Translations under genes and position numbers: made by a program
Shown: piece by piece, positions 43,801-53,425 of the stretch
Layout: every line of letters begins with the position of its first letter
Position numbering within the stretch: position 1 is the stretch's first letter
Source of the DNA: Gari tellinella
Lineage: Eukaryota > Mollusca > Bivalvia > Cardiida > Psammobiidae
Assembly (NCBI GenBank): GCA_922989275.2
Contig: OV277857.1
Coordinates: forward strand, 50,817,083-50,881,082
DNA length: 64,000 nucleotides
Direction: 5' to 3'
Notes under the pieces: generated by a model
The model's database searches: none
What the model was told of the DNA's origin: nothing
What the model saw: only the letters and a program-made list of their open reading frames with translations

Positions 43801-44584
43801 CATCTTGACCTTTAATAGGCTACCGGGTACAAGGATAAAATTTAGCAATTATATAGTTCCAAATTTGTATTTTACAGAGTAAAAGAAATATTATTTTATA
43901 TAAAGACCAAAGACAGAGGACAAGTATTGACCATTCTATTTCAAAAATGCTATATTCTGTTATAGTTATCTTAAACAATGGCATATCTCTTTCATTTTTA
44001 AATGGTTAATTGGTACAAGGAAGCCATGGAGTCATTGCATGGTTCTAAATTTGAATGTTACAGTCCAAAAATTATTAATTGACTCAAAGACCAATGATAC
44101 AGGAGAGGTATTTGTGATTGTATGTCATCATAAATGTTTAAGTGGCTAACGGTTGCAGGGAAGCAATTGAGTAATTCCATAATTCCGAATTGAATTCTAC
44201 ATAGTCAAATAATATTCAATTTATTTGACACACAGACCATTGAAATAGGGCATCTTGAAAATGGCGGCCATCTTGATTCTTTAAGTGACTTAAGGGTAAA
44301 ATGAAGCCATAGAGCTATTTTATGGTCCCAAATTGAATTCTACATAGCTAAAACGCATTTTTTGACACATAAACCAATGAAATAGACAAGGGTTTGCATA
44401 TTTAGGGTAAAAATCAATATTTCTGTATATACCTTGGCGGCCATCTTGGAAAATGGCGGCCATTTTGGATTTTCAAGTGGCCAGCGGGTTTTTTCAAAAG
44501 AGCAACCCCCAAGGAGTATGTGTGCCAATGTTCGTGCTTGTTTCCGGAAGTGAAAGATTATTTCAGTTATCTGCCCCGCTAATA
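40801..44584. mobile_element. 3.8-kb foldback element of AAGATGGCCGCC units
   Basis: The arms at about 40801-42150 and 43480-44584 are inverted copies. GCAGATAATAGC...AATCTTTCACTTGCGGAAAC on the left answers GTTTCCGGAAGTGAAAGATT...ATCTGCCCCGC on the right. ACTCCTTGGGGTTGCTCTTT also answers AAAGAGCAACCCCCAAGGAG. Each arm contains about six units of roughly 200 bp, each with TTCAAGATGGCCGCCATTTT, an AATTGAATTCTACATAG phrase and ATTTGACACATAGACCA. The 42150-43480 spacer is single-copy, with no convincing ORF. The class is unknown and no target duplication is seen. Confidence 0.6.
42150..43480. other. Single-copy spacer of the foldback element
   Basis: A 56-codon frame (about 42187-42357 +) begins MEFMMTSELYGIFALIVYIM and has a hydrophobic stretch. 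A stop-free minus-strand frame of about 70 codons covers about 42345-42560. Neither matches a family I know, and neither is supported beyond being open. Confidence 0.25.
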
Positions 44585-44598
44585 GTACTACAGGGATA

Positions 44599-44858
44599 CA
44601 GTGGAAAAGACGTTATAATTTCCGGTTTGAACGAAACTAAACGCAGAAAGTCACATTTTGACAGAAACCCCCACCCCAACATAATGACGAGTGACAAACA
44701 GCTTGAATCCAAATCAGACGCCGCGTTACGCAGTGTCTGATCTGGTTTCAAGTTGTTCGCGAATATAAGCCAATTTCCCTTCCTGTAACGACGCCCTCCG
44801 AACAACACACTTACTCTTTATCGCCCAATGGGTGTTGATGTAGAGAGAGAGAGCAATG
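44599..44858. mobile_element. Chimeric element: family G left end, family F right end
   Basis: It begins CAGTGGAAAAGACGTTATAA, a G terminus, and ends GTTGATGTAGAGAGAGAGAG, then CAATG-TA, an F terminus. From about 44660 it matches the F copy at 47701-48061 (ATAATGACGAGTGACAAACA, the core-1 hairpin, then CCAATTTCCCTTCCTGTAAC). The ends are not inverted copies of each other. Confidence 0.6.
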
Positions 44859-44888
44859 TATAAGCATAGACATTGGGTTCTAATTATT

Positions 44889-45094
44889 TTAACCCTTCAC
44901 TCTCAATGACGTATAAAAGCGCGTTTGCAAACAGTTTGGATCCTGATCAGACGCCGCGTAACGCGGCGTTTGATCAGAACCCAAACTTTTGGCACTCGTA
45001 TCGATATTTAAGTCAAAAAACCTTAAATTTTACTTTGAACCGTCTTGCAGACAACAATACTCAAGCAGACGACTATAAAGCGGTGAAGGGGTAA
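44889..45094. mobile_element. TTAA family E copy with intact core 1
   Basis: It starts TTAACCCTTCACTCTCAATG and ends AAAGCGGTGAAGGGGTAAAA. The hairpin is CAAACAGTTTGGATCCTGAT, CAGACGCCGCGTAACGCGGC and complement. GAACCGTCTTGCAGACAACA lies in the right part. Confidence 0.7.
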
Positions 45095-45256
45095 AAATCT
45101 CCCGAATAATTTGATCATGAACGGGTTAACAGTCTCAGAACTCGTGCTTGCCTACATTTATTTTGTCAACCAATTTCTGTCTAGATACGTTTTTCTTTCA
45201 TTGTGCCCCAAGCTGTCCGCTGTCTTACGCACCGACGACAACTTTTGGATTATGCC

Positions 45257-46529
45257 CGAATGCCGGTGTGAGATATTATTTTGACCCGGGCGGTGAGATG
45301 ACCCGCGGGTCATTTCACCGCTATGGTGAAATGACCCCCCCCTCCCCCCCCCCCCATGCGGTATTTTGACCCCCCCCCCCCCCCAAAAAAAAATGGAAAA
45401 TGACTTGAAACTATTGTTTTACTATATATTAACAAAACAACTCAAATCGTTCATGTTTTCAAGTCATTTTGAGGAGAGTTTCATCTAATTTAAAGGGGGG
45501 TCAAAATACCATGGCTAATCTTCCTGCGGTATTATGACCCGCGGGTCAAAATACCGCTATGGTATATTGACCCCCCTCACACCCAACTTCAAAATCATTG
45601 TAATGGGCATGTAATTGCTGTTGGTTTTATTTACATGGCTTTAACATTATCTTAGGGTTGAAAGATGAATGAAAAATGATTAAATCTGCTTCAAAAGGGG
45701 GGGGGGGGGTCAAAATACCATGGCTAATCTACCTGCGGTAATTTGACCCGCGGGTCAAAATACCGCTATGGTATTTTGACCCCCCTCACACCCAACTTCA
45801 AAATTTTTGTAATGGACATGGAATTGGTGTTGGTTTTATTTATATGACTTTAACATTATCTTATGGTTGAAAGATGATTGATGAAAAATGATTAAATCTG
45901 CTTCAAAGGGGGGGGGGGGGGGGCAAAATACCATGGCTGCGGTATTTGGACCCCCCCCTCACACCCAACTTCAAAATAATTGTTATGGACATGGAATTAC
46001 TGTTGGTTCCATGTCCATTACAAACATTTGAAATTGGGTGTGAGGGGGTCAAAATACCATAGCGGTAGATTAGCCATGGTATTTTGAACCCCCCTCCCCC
46101 TTTGAAGCAGATTTAATCTTTTTTCAATCATCTTTCAACCAAAGATTGGTTTAGATTGTATAGAAGTTAAGATATTCCAGGTCCTGGCTATGATATTTTA
46201 GGGGAGATTGAACTTCATGCAGGGTGAATCAAAATGCAATAGCAGAAAAAATGTATTTAAATGGTCAAGCCCTGCAATACCTTACAATAAGTTTTCTTCA
46301 TTAATTATGAATGATTATGCAGTAGAATGTTCATTTTTAGTCATTAAAAAAAAAAAAATTGGTTGGGGGGGGGGGGGGGTTCAAAATACCGCAGGGGGGG
46401 GGGGGGGGGGGGGGGGTTCATTTCACCATAGCGGTGAAATGACCCGCGGGTCAAAATAATTTAAGTTATTTTGACCCGCGGGTCATTTCACTCCCGGGTC
46501 AAAATACCATATGACACCGGGACGTTTTA
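45257..46529. repeat. Palindromic cluster built on GACCCGCGGGTC
   Basis: The outer ends are inverted: CCGGTGTGAGATATTATTTT(GACCCGGG) and CCCGGGTCAAAATACCATAT(GACACCGG). Inside, the palindromes GACCCGCGGGTCAAAATACC and GGTGAAATGACCCGCGGG, and the phrase GGTATTTTGACCCCCC, recur in both orientations. They are separated by ~200-bp spacers containing CACACCCAACTTCAAAAT and GATTAAATCTGCTTCAAA. Poly-C and poly-G runs are attached to the modules. Frames of 73 and 83 codons here are low-complexity artefacts. Confidence 0.7.
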
Positions 46530-46845
46530 TCTTAAAACCATAGGATAATTGGTATTGTTGATGACCAAAAAAAAAACCATGCCACCCATTTCTAATTCTC
46601 TCTTATGCTCGAGGAAACAGTACGGTTCCATTTCTTAATTATTTTCTGTCTTAATGTTGTCTGCTTGACAACTTTCTATTTTAAATATTGTTTTTTTTTT
46701 TATTAAAATGTAATTATTTATTTATCTATCAATATTTTAAATTAAGGAACCGTATTCAAAGACGGGCGTTAACAGTTTAGTTTAACATATTTTATTCCAA
46801 ATCCATAGAAATTTTCATTTTCTACAATTTAGTGCATTGGGTTTG

Positions 46846-46903
46846 AGTTTCGTTTGCGTTTAAACGGGAAAGAATAACAACTCCTCCAATGTATCATTCA
46901 AGT
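46846..46903. mobile_element. Family G right-end fragment
   Basis: TTCGTTTGCGTTTAAACGGG, AAAGAATAACAACTCCTCCA and ATGTA match the right terminus of G. Confidence 0.5.
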
Positions 46904-46973
46904 GATGATCGATAGGAGAATGGTTCGAAAAGAATGATATAATAGGCCAAAGAATGATATAATACTAACACAT

Positions 46974-47230
46974 TCAGCCCTAGTGACCGGTCTTTCTCGT
47001 TTTTAACAAATTAACTCTGCATGCTGGGTAATTTTTCGTCTGCAACAATTTGTTGTCTGCTATCATTCTACAATAAGAATTTTCAAAATTTCTTTTAAAT
47101 TCAATGTCAGAATAGCAAACAATTTGGATCCTGATTAAACGCCGCGTTACGCGGCGTCTCATCTGGATCCAATCTGTTTGCAGACGTAATCACTATGGCA
47201 GGTTTATCCGCCGCTAGCGTGCAGAGAATT
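46974..47230 (+). mobile_element. Family E copy with core 1
   Basis: CAGCCCTAGTGACCGG, CTCTGCATGCTGGGTAATTT, TGCAACAATTTGTTGTCTGC, then the hairpin ATTTGGATCCTGATTAAACG, CCGCGTTACGCGGCG, CCAATCTGTTTGC, and an end TATCCGCCGCTAGCGTGCAG. It is the inverted counterpart of 36630-36830. Confidence 0.6.
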
Positions 47231-47436
47231 CACGATAATTAGCCTATAATATAATAATAATAATAAAGACTTTATTTAACGAGAGAGCTCATTTGGTAAA
47301 TACCAATCTTCCATGAGGCCCTCAACATATATACAAGTACACAAAACAAAAGGCATTTTCATACAAAACAAATAATAACAGTCAATATAACAATACCTAC
47401 CGTGATGCAGCAATTTACAAGAACAAAGGTACTTAA

Positions 47437-47577
47437 GCATATGAAAAAGTGCACATGTTTAGTATACACGTGTACTGTGTAAACAGTGAAGACCCAGTAT
47501 GAAGAGTATACACTTGTCCTACATGTTTGCAACCAGGGTTTGCACTGTTTGTCATTTTGCAACTGTATTCTAAAATA
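47437..47577. mobile_element. Family B fragment
   Basis: GTAAACAGTGAAGACCCAGT, AGTATACACTTGTCCTACAT and GGGTTTGCACTGTTTGTCAT are rearranged B pieces; the palindrome is broken. Confidence 0.45.
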
Positions 47578-47700
47578 ATTACATCGTTTGCCTATGGCTC
47601 ATATATAGGATCGTGAAGAAAGGTAAATGGCTGAAATGTCTATAAGGCATGACACAATGTTTTTTTTTATATCGGGCATTCGCCGCTTCAATTGAAGTAA

Positions 47701-48061
47701 CAGCGCTCCCTCTCTAAAGCGGCCATCCAAACAACTATTCTCTCCTTACAATGACCCATGTCGCTGGTTCCCAAACAAGACACATTATTTCTTACCATTT
47801 CACTTCTGTAGTAACGTCTGCTTAAAATTGTCGTCTGCTGTGTTTCTAAAATTACATAATCATCATTTTGACAAAAAAAGCTTAATGACGAGTGACGAAC
47901 AGCTTGAATCCAGATCAGACGCCGCTTAACGCGGCGTCTGATCTGGATTCAAGCTATTTACAAATTTAAGTCATTTTCCCTCCCTATAATGACTCCCTCC
48001 GATCAACGCACACATTGTTTGTCTCCCATTGGGTGCCGTTGTAGAGAGAGAGAGAGCGCTG
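47701..48061. mobile_element. TA family F, long form with core 1
   Basis: It begins CAGCGCTCCCTCTCTAAAGC and ends GTAGAGAGAGAGAGAGCGCTG-TA. The hairpin CAGCTTGAATCCAGATCAGA, CGCCGCTTAACGCGGCG and complement occupies the middle. The right arm contains CTCCCATTGGGTGCCGTTG, shared with the short F form at 5735. Confidence 0.7.
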
Positions 48062-48366
48062 TAACCAGTTTTTAGCTGGTCGGTTTTCGTTTATTCCCAG
48101 TTTTTACCAATATCCGGGATTCAGGACATCCGGTTTCCGGTGGTTAGACTGTATCTCATTTTTTTGCTTACGTTGATCATTAAAGTCTCGTCAATCTTTC
48201 TCGTGGACTGTTACGACAAGCGTTACAGATCCCAGTCTCTGTGCCTTGATTAGTTTTCCTAATTTGATCAAATCGAGACTGCAGCTTAACCCAGCAATAA
48301 ATGGACATTTGTCTAGGAGCCTAAATACGAGCTATGGGAACAAAGGGGGCGTTTATAACAATAACA

Positions 48367-48620
48367 CAGTGGATACGGCGTTATTTCTTTCTTTAAACGC
48401 AAATGAAACGCAAACACAATGAAAAAGAATATAGAAAAATTCATTTTCTTGAAATTACTAGTTATTCATTTTCATCTGCTTGGCAAACAGTTATTAGCCT
48501 AATCAATCGCCGTGTTACACGGCGTCTGATCTGGCTCCGAACTATTTGCAATGGAAAATGAATGTTCAGTGTAAACGCGTTTATTCGAAAAGAAAGAATA
48601 GACAGACGTCTTCTCCACTG
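48367..48620. mobile_element. TA family G copy with core 1
   Basis: It begins CAGTGGATACGGCGTTATTT and ends GAATAGACAGACGTCTTCTC, then CACTG-TA. The hairpin is GGCAAACAGTTATTAGCC, CAATCGCCGTGTTACACGGC, GTCTGATCTGGCTCCGAACT. Confidence 0.65.
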
Positions 48621-48689
48621 TAATCTATGATTTGGTTATGAGGATGTTGGCTAACTATTAGAGGACTTATCAATCCCGACTAAATCAAA

Positions 48690-48767
48690 ATAAGTTTGCA
48701 AACAGGTTGGAAGCAGGTCAGACACCGCGTAACGCGGCGCCTGATCTGAATCCAACTATTCAGTGAC
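48690..48767. repeat. Core-1 hairpin, eroded
   Basis: GCAAACAGGTTGGAAGCAGG, TCAGACACCGCGTAACGCGG and CGCCTGATCTGAATCCAACT. It is directly followed by the perfect hairpin at 48768. Confidence 0.6.
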
Positions 48768-48846
48768 ACATATATTTTAGTCGTTAATATGGAAGAATCC
48801 TCGACACTGTCGAGGATTCTTCCATATTAACGACTAAAATATATGT
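48768..48846. repeat. Perfect 38-bp-arm hairpin, 3-base loop
   Basis: The arms ACATATATTTTAGTCGTTAA(TATGGAAGAATCCTCGAC) and the exact complement surround ACT. There is no mismatch in 38 pairs, unlike the decayed sequence around it. Confidence 0.85.
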
Positions 48847-48993
48847 TTCAGAAAATAAAGCAGTCGACAAAGTTGATGCTGACCATTATACAGCAGCGGA
48901 AGAGTTAGTCTCATCAATGAACCAGAGTTAGGTATTTTTCGATACCGTAATTCTATGTTTAGTTTGCTTCGCTTTCCCTAGGCACGCTTTGCA

Positions 48994-49907
48994 CAGTGGA
49001 AAAGACGTTATTCTTTCCCAATAAACGCGTTTACCCCCAAACTATTATTTCCATTGCGAAAAGCTTTGGGTCTGATCAGACTAAAAAATGTTTGCCTCTC
49101 AGATAAAAAATAATAGTAACTTTTTTTCGAAAACGATGATTTTTAGCTCACCTGGCACGAAGTGCAAATGTGAGCTATTAGGGTGGCTGGATGTCCATCG
49201 TCTGTCTCGATGTCTTTGCGTTCACAATTAGTTTGTTAACACTCTAGCAGCTTCAAATTTCATGAAACAACTTGATGACAATGTTTGTCTTGAAGAAATT
49301 TAGGTCATATTTGAACGTGGGCCAAGTCGGATCAAAAACTAGATTAATTCTTCGCAAAACATTGTTATCGCTCTATAGGCAACAGCTCTCATTGGATCTT
49401 CATGAAACTTACAATGTTAGTCTCATTAATAGCTACATCAGATTTGAATGTGGGTTATGTGAGATTAACAACTAGGTCATTATTTCAAATCAAAGAAAAT
49501 CCGTGTTGACCTTCTAGAGACTACAAATCTCATTAGATCAGAATGAAATGTAGTCAGAATGTTTGCTTATATATAAGATGTAAGTCTAGTTCGAATGTGG
49601 ATCATGTCCGGTCAAAAACTAGGTCACTATAGGTCCAATCATAAAACAATCCTAATAACACTCTTGAGGCTACCAATCTCATTTGATCTTTATAGAACTT
49701 GCTCAAAATGTTTACCTTATTGAAATCTAGCCAACTTTGTATGTGGCACATGTCGGGTCACAATCTCGGTCTCTAAAATTCAAGCTTTACCTTGTATACC
49801 AGGTGAGCGATGTAGGGCCATGGTGGCTCGTGTTTTTCTTCAGTATACTAGATGACGTTTGTATTTCGTTTGCGTTTAAAATGGAAAGAATGACGTCTTC
49901 TCTACTG
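48994..49907. mobile_element. Family G copy split by family H
   Basis: The left part is CAGTGGAAAAGACGTTATTC ... a core-1 remnant (TTGGGTCTGATCAGAC) to about 49139. The right part is TCGTTTGCGTTTAAAATGG ... GACGTCTTCTCTACTG-TA (49860-49907). The insert is the H element at 49140-49835. Confidence 0.65.
49140..49835 (+). mobile_element. Family H element
   Basis: It opens TTTTTAGCTCACCTGGCACG and closes CAGGTGAGCGATGTAGGGCC, then ATGGTGGCTCGTGTTTTT. Four or so diverged monomers carry AACTAGGTCACT- and TTCGAATGTGGATCATGT-type phrases. Confidence 0.7.
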
Positions 49908-49950
49908 TAATTGGCGCCTGCAAAATTTATCTGCAATTGAAATTCGTATA

Positions 49951-50018
49951 CAGTAAAACTTCTCATTTACAACCACTAAAGCAGCGCTAATTGTTTTAAT
50001 AAAGTACAGGTGACAGCA
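49951..50018. mobile_element. Family D left-end fragment
   Basis: TA-CAGTAAAACTTCTCATTTAC, CAACCACTAAAGCAGCGCTA and CAGGTGACAGC; it is cut off just before the hairpin. Confidence 0.6.
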
Positions 50019-50020
50019 TT

Positions 50021-50212
50021 TTTCAAGTAGTCGCAACAGATCAGTAACTTCAATATTAATAAGTGCAAAATGCATGTGTGATATATCATTTTAAAGAACA
50101 ATTCTTTGCCGACACAATGGTGTAACACACGATAAGATCACATACTTTGATAAGTCACAACATTAACGTAAATGACCCCTACTTCAGGACACTAGACCTT
50201 TTTGTGTATTTT
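50021..50212. mobile_element. Fragment of the 12559-type mariner-derived element
   Basis: ATTAATAAGTGCAAAATGCA, TGTGATATATCATTTTAAAG, AATTCTTTGCCGACACAATG, GATAAGATCACATACTTTG and AATGACCCCTACTTCAGGAC follow the left arm of 12559-13497. It is cut at 50213 by a LINE tail. Confidence 0.6.
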
Positions 50213-50546
50213 AAAATGAATGAATGAATGAATGGTGTTTTACGGCCCATCGACACAAAAAGGTCATTTAGAGCTGAATAAATAATTACAATATCAAATT
50301 TAAAACAATATCAACTAATAGATTACGATCAACGGGAAAGTAAACAAAATATGGACAAAGCATAATCGACATACAAAAATTTATCTTCAAAAAACTATAA
50401 TTTATTCAAATGTTATAATATGAATTAATGGCTTTTAAAAATTCAAGTATTTTAGATATATCTACAAATTCAAACAGTTCCCGCAGAGAATCTGCCTGAA
50501 AAAAATCTACTACGAATTAAAGTTAAATCAGCACAATCAATAAGAA
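50213..50546 (-). mobile_element. LINE 3'-end fragment
   Basis: On the minus strand this is the 3' terminus of the LINE family seen at 56741: TTTTGTGTCGATGGGCCGTA, AAACACCATTC and repeated ATTC. Inland it keeps the end of the coding region (the FFQADSLRELF part of the C-terminal domain). It ends abruptly at the join with the M array. Confidence 0.75.
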
Positions 50547-51737
50547 TAGTCCGGCAGAGGGCTGACTTGACCTGGAAATGCCGTCCTAAGTTTTTTTCTC
50601 GACTGATTCTACTTCAGCATATGTTACTTATTGAAAAACCACCGGGTGCCACTTTGTCACCCTTGAGCATTTTCGTATATTCAAGATGGCGGCCAAAATG
50701 GCTGCCGAAAGGCTTTTAAACAAAATAGCACAAACATAAGCATTCATTTTTCCTTTTTAAATTGATTTGACCTCACCATAATGATAGTTATTATTCAAAA
50801 GACGTTTCATGTTATCAAAATGTTACGGGTGACATCTTGTCACTTTTGAGCATTTCAATATATTCAAAATGGCGGCTAAAATGGCTACCTAAATGCGCTG
50901 AAACAAACTACTCTAAATTCAGCATTCAAGGTTTGGTTTTCTTAACTGATTTGACCCCACTTTAATGATAGATATTACTGAAATGATGATACATATAATT
51001 GAACTGTTACGGATAACATCTTGTCACCCTGGAGCATTCTGTATATTCAAGATGGCGGCCAAAATGGCTATCGGATTTGCTTTTCAACAAAAAAGTCCAA
51101 AAAGCAGCATTTATTTGCCTGAAAAAATCTACTACGAATTAAAGTTAAATCAGCACAATCAATAAGAATAGTCCGGCAGAGGGCTGACTTGACCTGGAAA
51201 TGCCGTCCTAAGTTTTTTTCTCGACTGATTCTACTTCAGCATATGTTACTTATTGAAAAACCACCGGGTGCCACTTTGTCACCCTTGAGCATTTTCGTAT
51301 ATTCAAGATGGCGGCCAAAATGGCTGCCGAAAGGCTTTTAAACAAAATAGCACAAACATAAGCATTCATTTTTCCTTTTTAAATTGATTTGACCTCACCA
51401 TAATGATAGTTATTATTCAAAAGACGTTTCATGTTATCAAAATGTTACGGGTGACATCTTGTCACTTTTGAGCATTTCAATATATTCAAAATGGCGGCTA
51501 AAATGGCTACCTAAATGCGCTGAAACAAACTACTCTAAATTCAGCATTCAAGGTTTGGTTTTCTTAACTGATTTGACCCCACTTTAATGATAGATATTAC
51601 TGAAATGATGATACATATAATTGAACTGTTACGGATAACATCTTGTCACCCTGGAGCATTCTGTATATTCAAGATGGCGGCCAAAATGGCTATCGGATTT
51701 GCTTTTCAACAAAAAAGTCCAAAAAGCAGCATTTATT
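50493..51737. repeat. 622-bp tandem duplication spanning a LINE/M junction
   Basis: 50493-51115 and 51116-51737 are the same sequence. The only difference I found is one A in the run after TGCCTG. The unit starts inside the LINE tail and ends in the M array at CAGCATTTATT, so one join of two unrelated repeats has been copied. Confidence 0.85.
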
Positions 51738-52740
51738 GTTTCTTTTCTAAACTGATATGACCTCACCATAATGAGAGTTATTATTGAAAGGACAATTCCT
51801 GTGTTTTAAAAATGTTACGGGTGACATCTTGCCACCCTTCAGCATTTCCGTTTATTCAAAATGGCGGCTAAAATGCGTTAAAAACTTCTCTAAACTTCAG
51901 CATTTATAGTTTGGTTTTCTAAACTTTTTTGACCCCATCATCATCAAAGTTTTTACTGAAATGATAATACATATTATTGAACTGTAACGGATGATATCTT
52001 GTCACCCTTGAGCATATCTGTATATTCAAAATAGCGGCTAAAATGGCTACCGAAATGCTTTAAAACAAAATGGTCAACAAATCAGCATTGATACTTTCTT
52101 TTTATTAATTGATTTGATCTCACCATTATGATATTCGTTATTGAAATGATCAAACTAAATATTGAAAGGTTACATGTGGCATCTTTTTATCATTGAGCGT
52201 TTCCGTATATTCAAAATGGCGGCAAAAAATAGTGACGGAATTTTTTTTTAGCAAAAAAAATTCCAAAAATCAACAATCATACATTTTTTATTCATAACTG
52301 ACTCGATATCAACGTAATTATACTTACTATTAGAATTATGATACCTAATGATGAAATGTAACGGGTGACATCTCTTCATCCTAGAGTATTTCCGTATATT
52401 TAAGATGGTGATGCTTATTATTGAAAACATGTTACTTGTTATGGAACCGTACATGGATGACATCTTGTCGCCCATGAGCATTTCTATATATTCGAGATGG
52501 CGACCAAAGCGTTGACCGAACTGCTTTAAATAAAAATAAGTCCAAACAACAACATTCATTATTTCGTATTTTTAAATGGTTTGACCTTACCAGAATGATT
52601 CTTATTAATGACAGAATAATACTCATTGTTGAAATACTTCGGGGGCATCTTTCCACCTTCGAGCATTTTCGTATTCAAGAAATCGGCCAACATTGCGATA
52701 GAAATGCTTAAAATATTTAAAATGTTCAAAAGTCAAAATA
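50547..52740. repeat. Family M tandem array (~185-bp units)
   Basis: The units contain GTGACATCTTGTCACCCTTG, AGCATTTCCGTATATTCAAG and ATGGCGGCCAAAATGGC, followed by a TTGATTTGACCTCACCATAA phrase. They recur about every 185-205 bp. Later units (from about 52100) are more diverged. The ATGGCGGCC word is also common in the 40801-44584 element, but the rest of the unit differs. Confidence 0.7.
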
Positions 52741-52821
52741 AACAGTTGTTTCTTGACTGGTTCCTTTTAGCACCTGGTATTTGTTCACAAGAGTGCTTTT
52801 ACATTTATCCCAAGAGACCTT

Positions 52822-53085
52822 CCTTCCTGAACGTGGTTCTGGGGCTTAATTGTTATAGGAATATTTCTATGTATTTGACCGAGATAATGCCCGCTGTCAA
52901 GAACTAAAAGGAAGGCAGGTCGGTGGTTTTGATACCATGCGCTGATTCGCAACGAATGATACTAGTCGAAATCATCTCTCTGAAATCATCATCATCTCAT
53001 CTCATCTCCTCTCATCATTTATCGGTGCTATATGATCTATTCTGTGTTGCAGTACCCTAAAACCCAATTCGTCCATGCATGCTTT
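52822..53085 (+). mobile_element. LINE-derived short element (5' UTR joined to tail)
   Basis: It begins AGACCTTCCTTCCTGAACGT, then GGTTCTGGGGCTTAATTG and TCAAGAACTAAAAGGAAGG. These match, inverted, 62570-62665 at the 5' end of the LINE. It then skips all coding sequence, passes a TCATCATCATCTCATCTC stretch, and ends TTGCAGTACCCTAAAACCCA, then ATTCGTCC. It has the same architecture as 33210-33485. Confidence 0.55.
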
Positions 53086-53425
53086 TACATAATCAATAGT
53101 TACGTTCTACAGGGCATGCTACCTTGACAGTCACATTTCTCAGTTAAAAAAATTAACTATAGCGTTATGACAAGGCTTTCGGTCTACGTCGCTGGCTGTG
53201 AAGATGTTATCCGTTTTTTCTTCCTCCAGCCAAACCCTGCTTGGTCAAGATCAGGTGGATTGTTTCCTCTAATAAATGCCTAAATCAAGGTAGCAAAGTT
53301 TTACTGATGTTTCATCGCTAAGCTGTGTGGTCTATACGTGAACGCGTGTTTCAGATATGAACTCGAGAAAATACTATCGTTTGTGAAATGTAAGTTTCAA
53401 TAGAAAAATCAAGTCAACCGATAAG
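53086..53425. other. Unassigned stretch
   Basis: No structure is recognised. It may be the decayed 3' part of the PIN-like ORF at 53426-54075. Confidence 0.3.

Noticed and set aside
45148..46459. Open frames with runs of P and G (PPSPPPHAVF; GGGGVQNTAGGGG)
   Set aside because: Translations of poly-C and poly-G runs in the GACCCGCGGGTC cluster.
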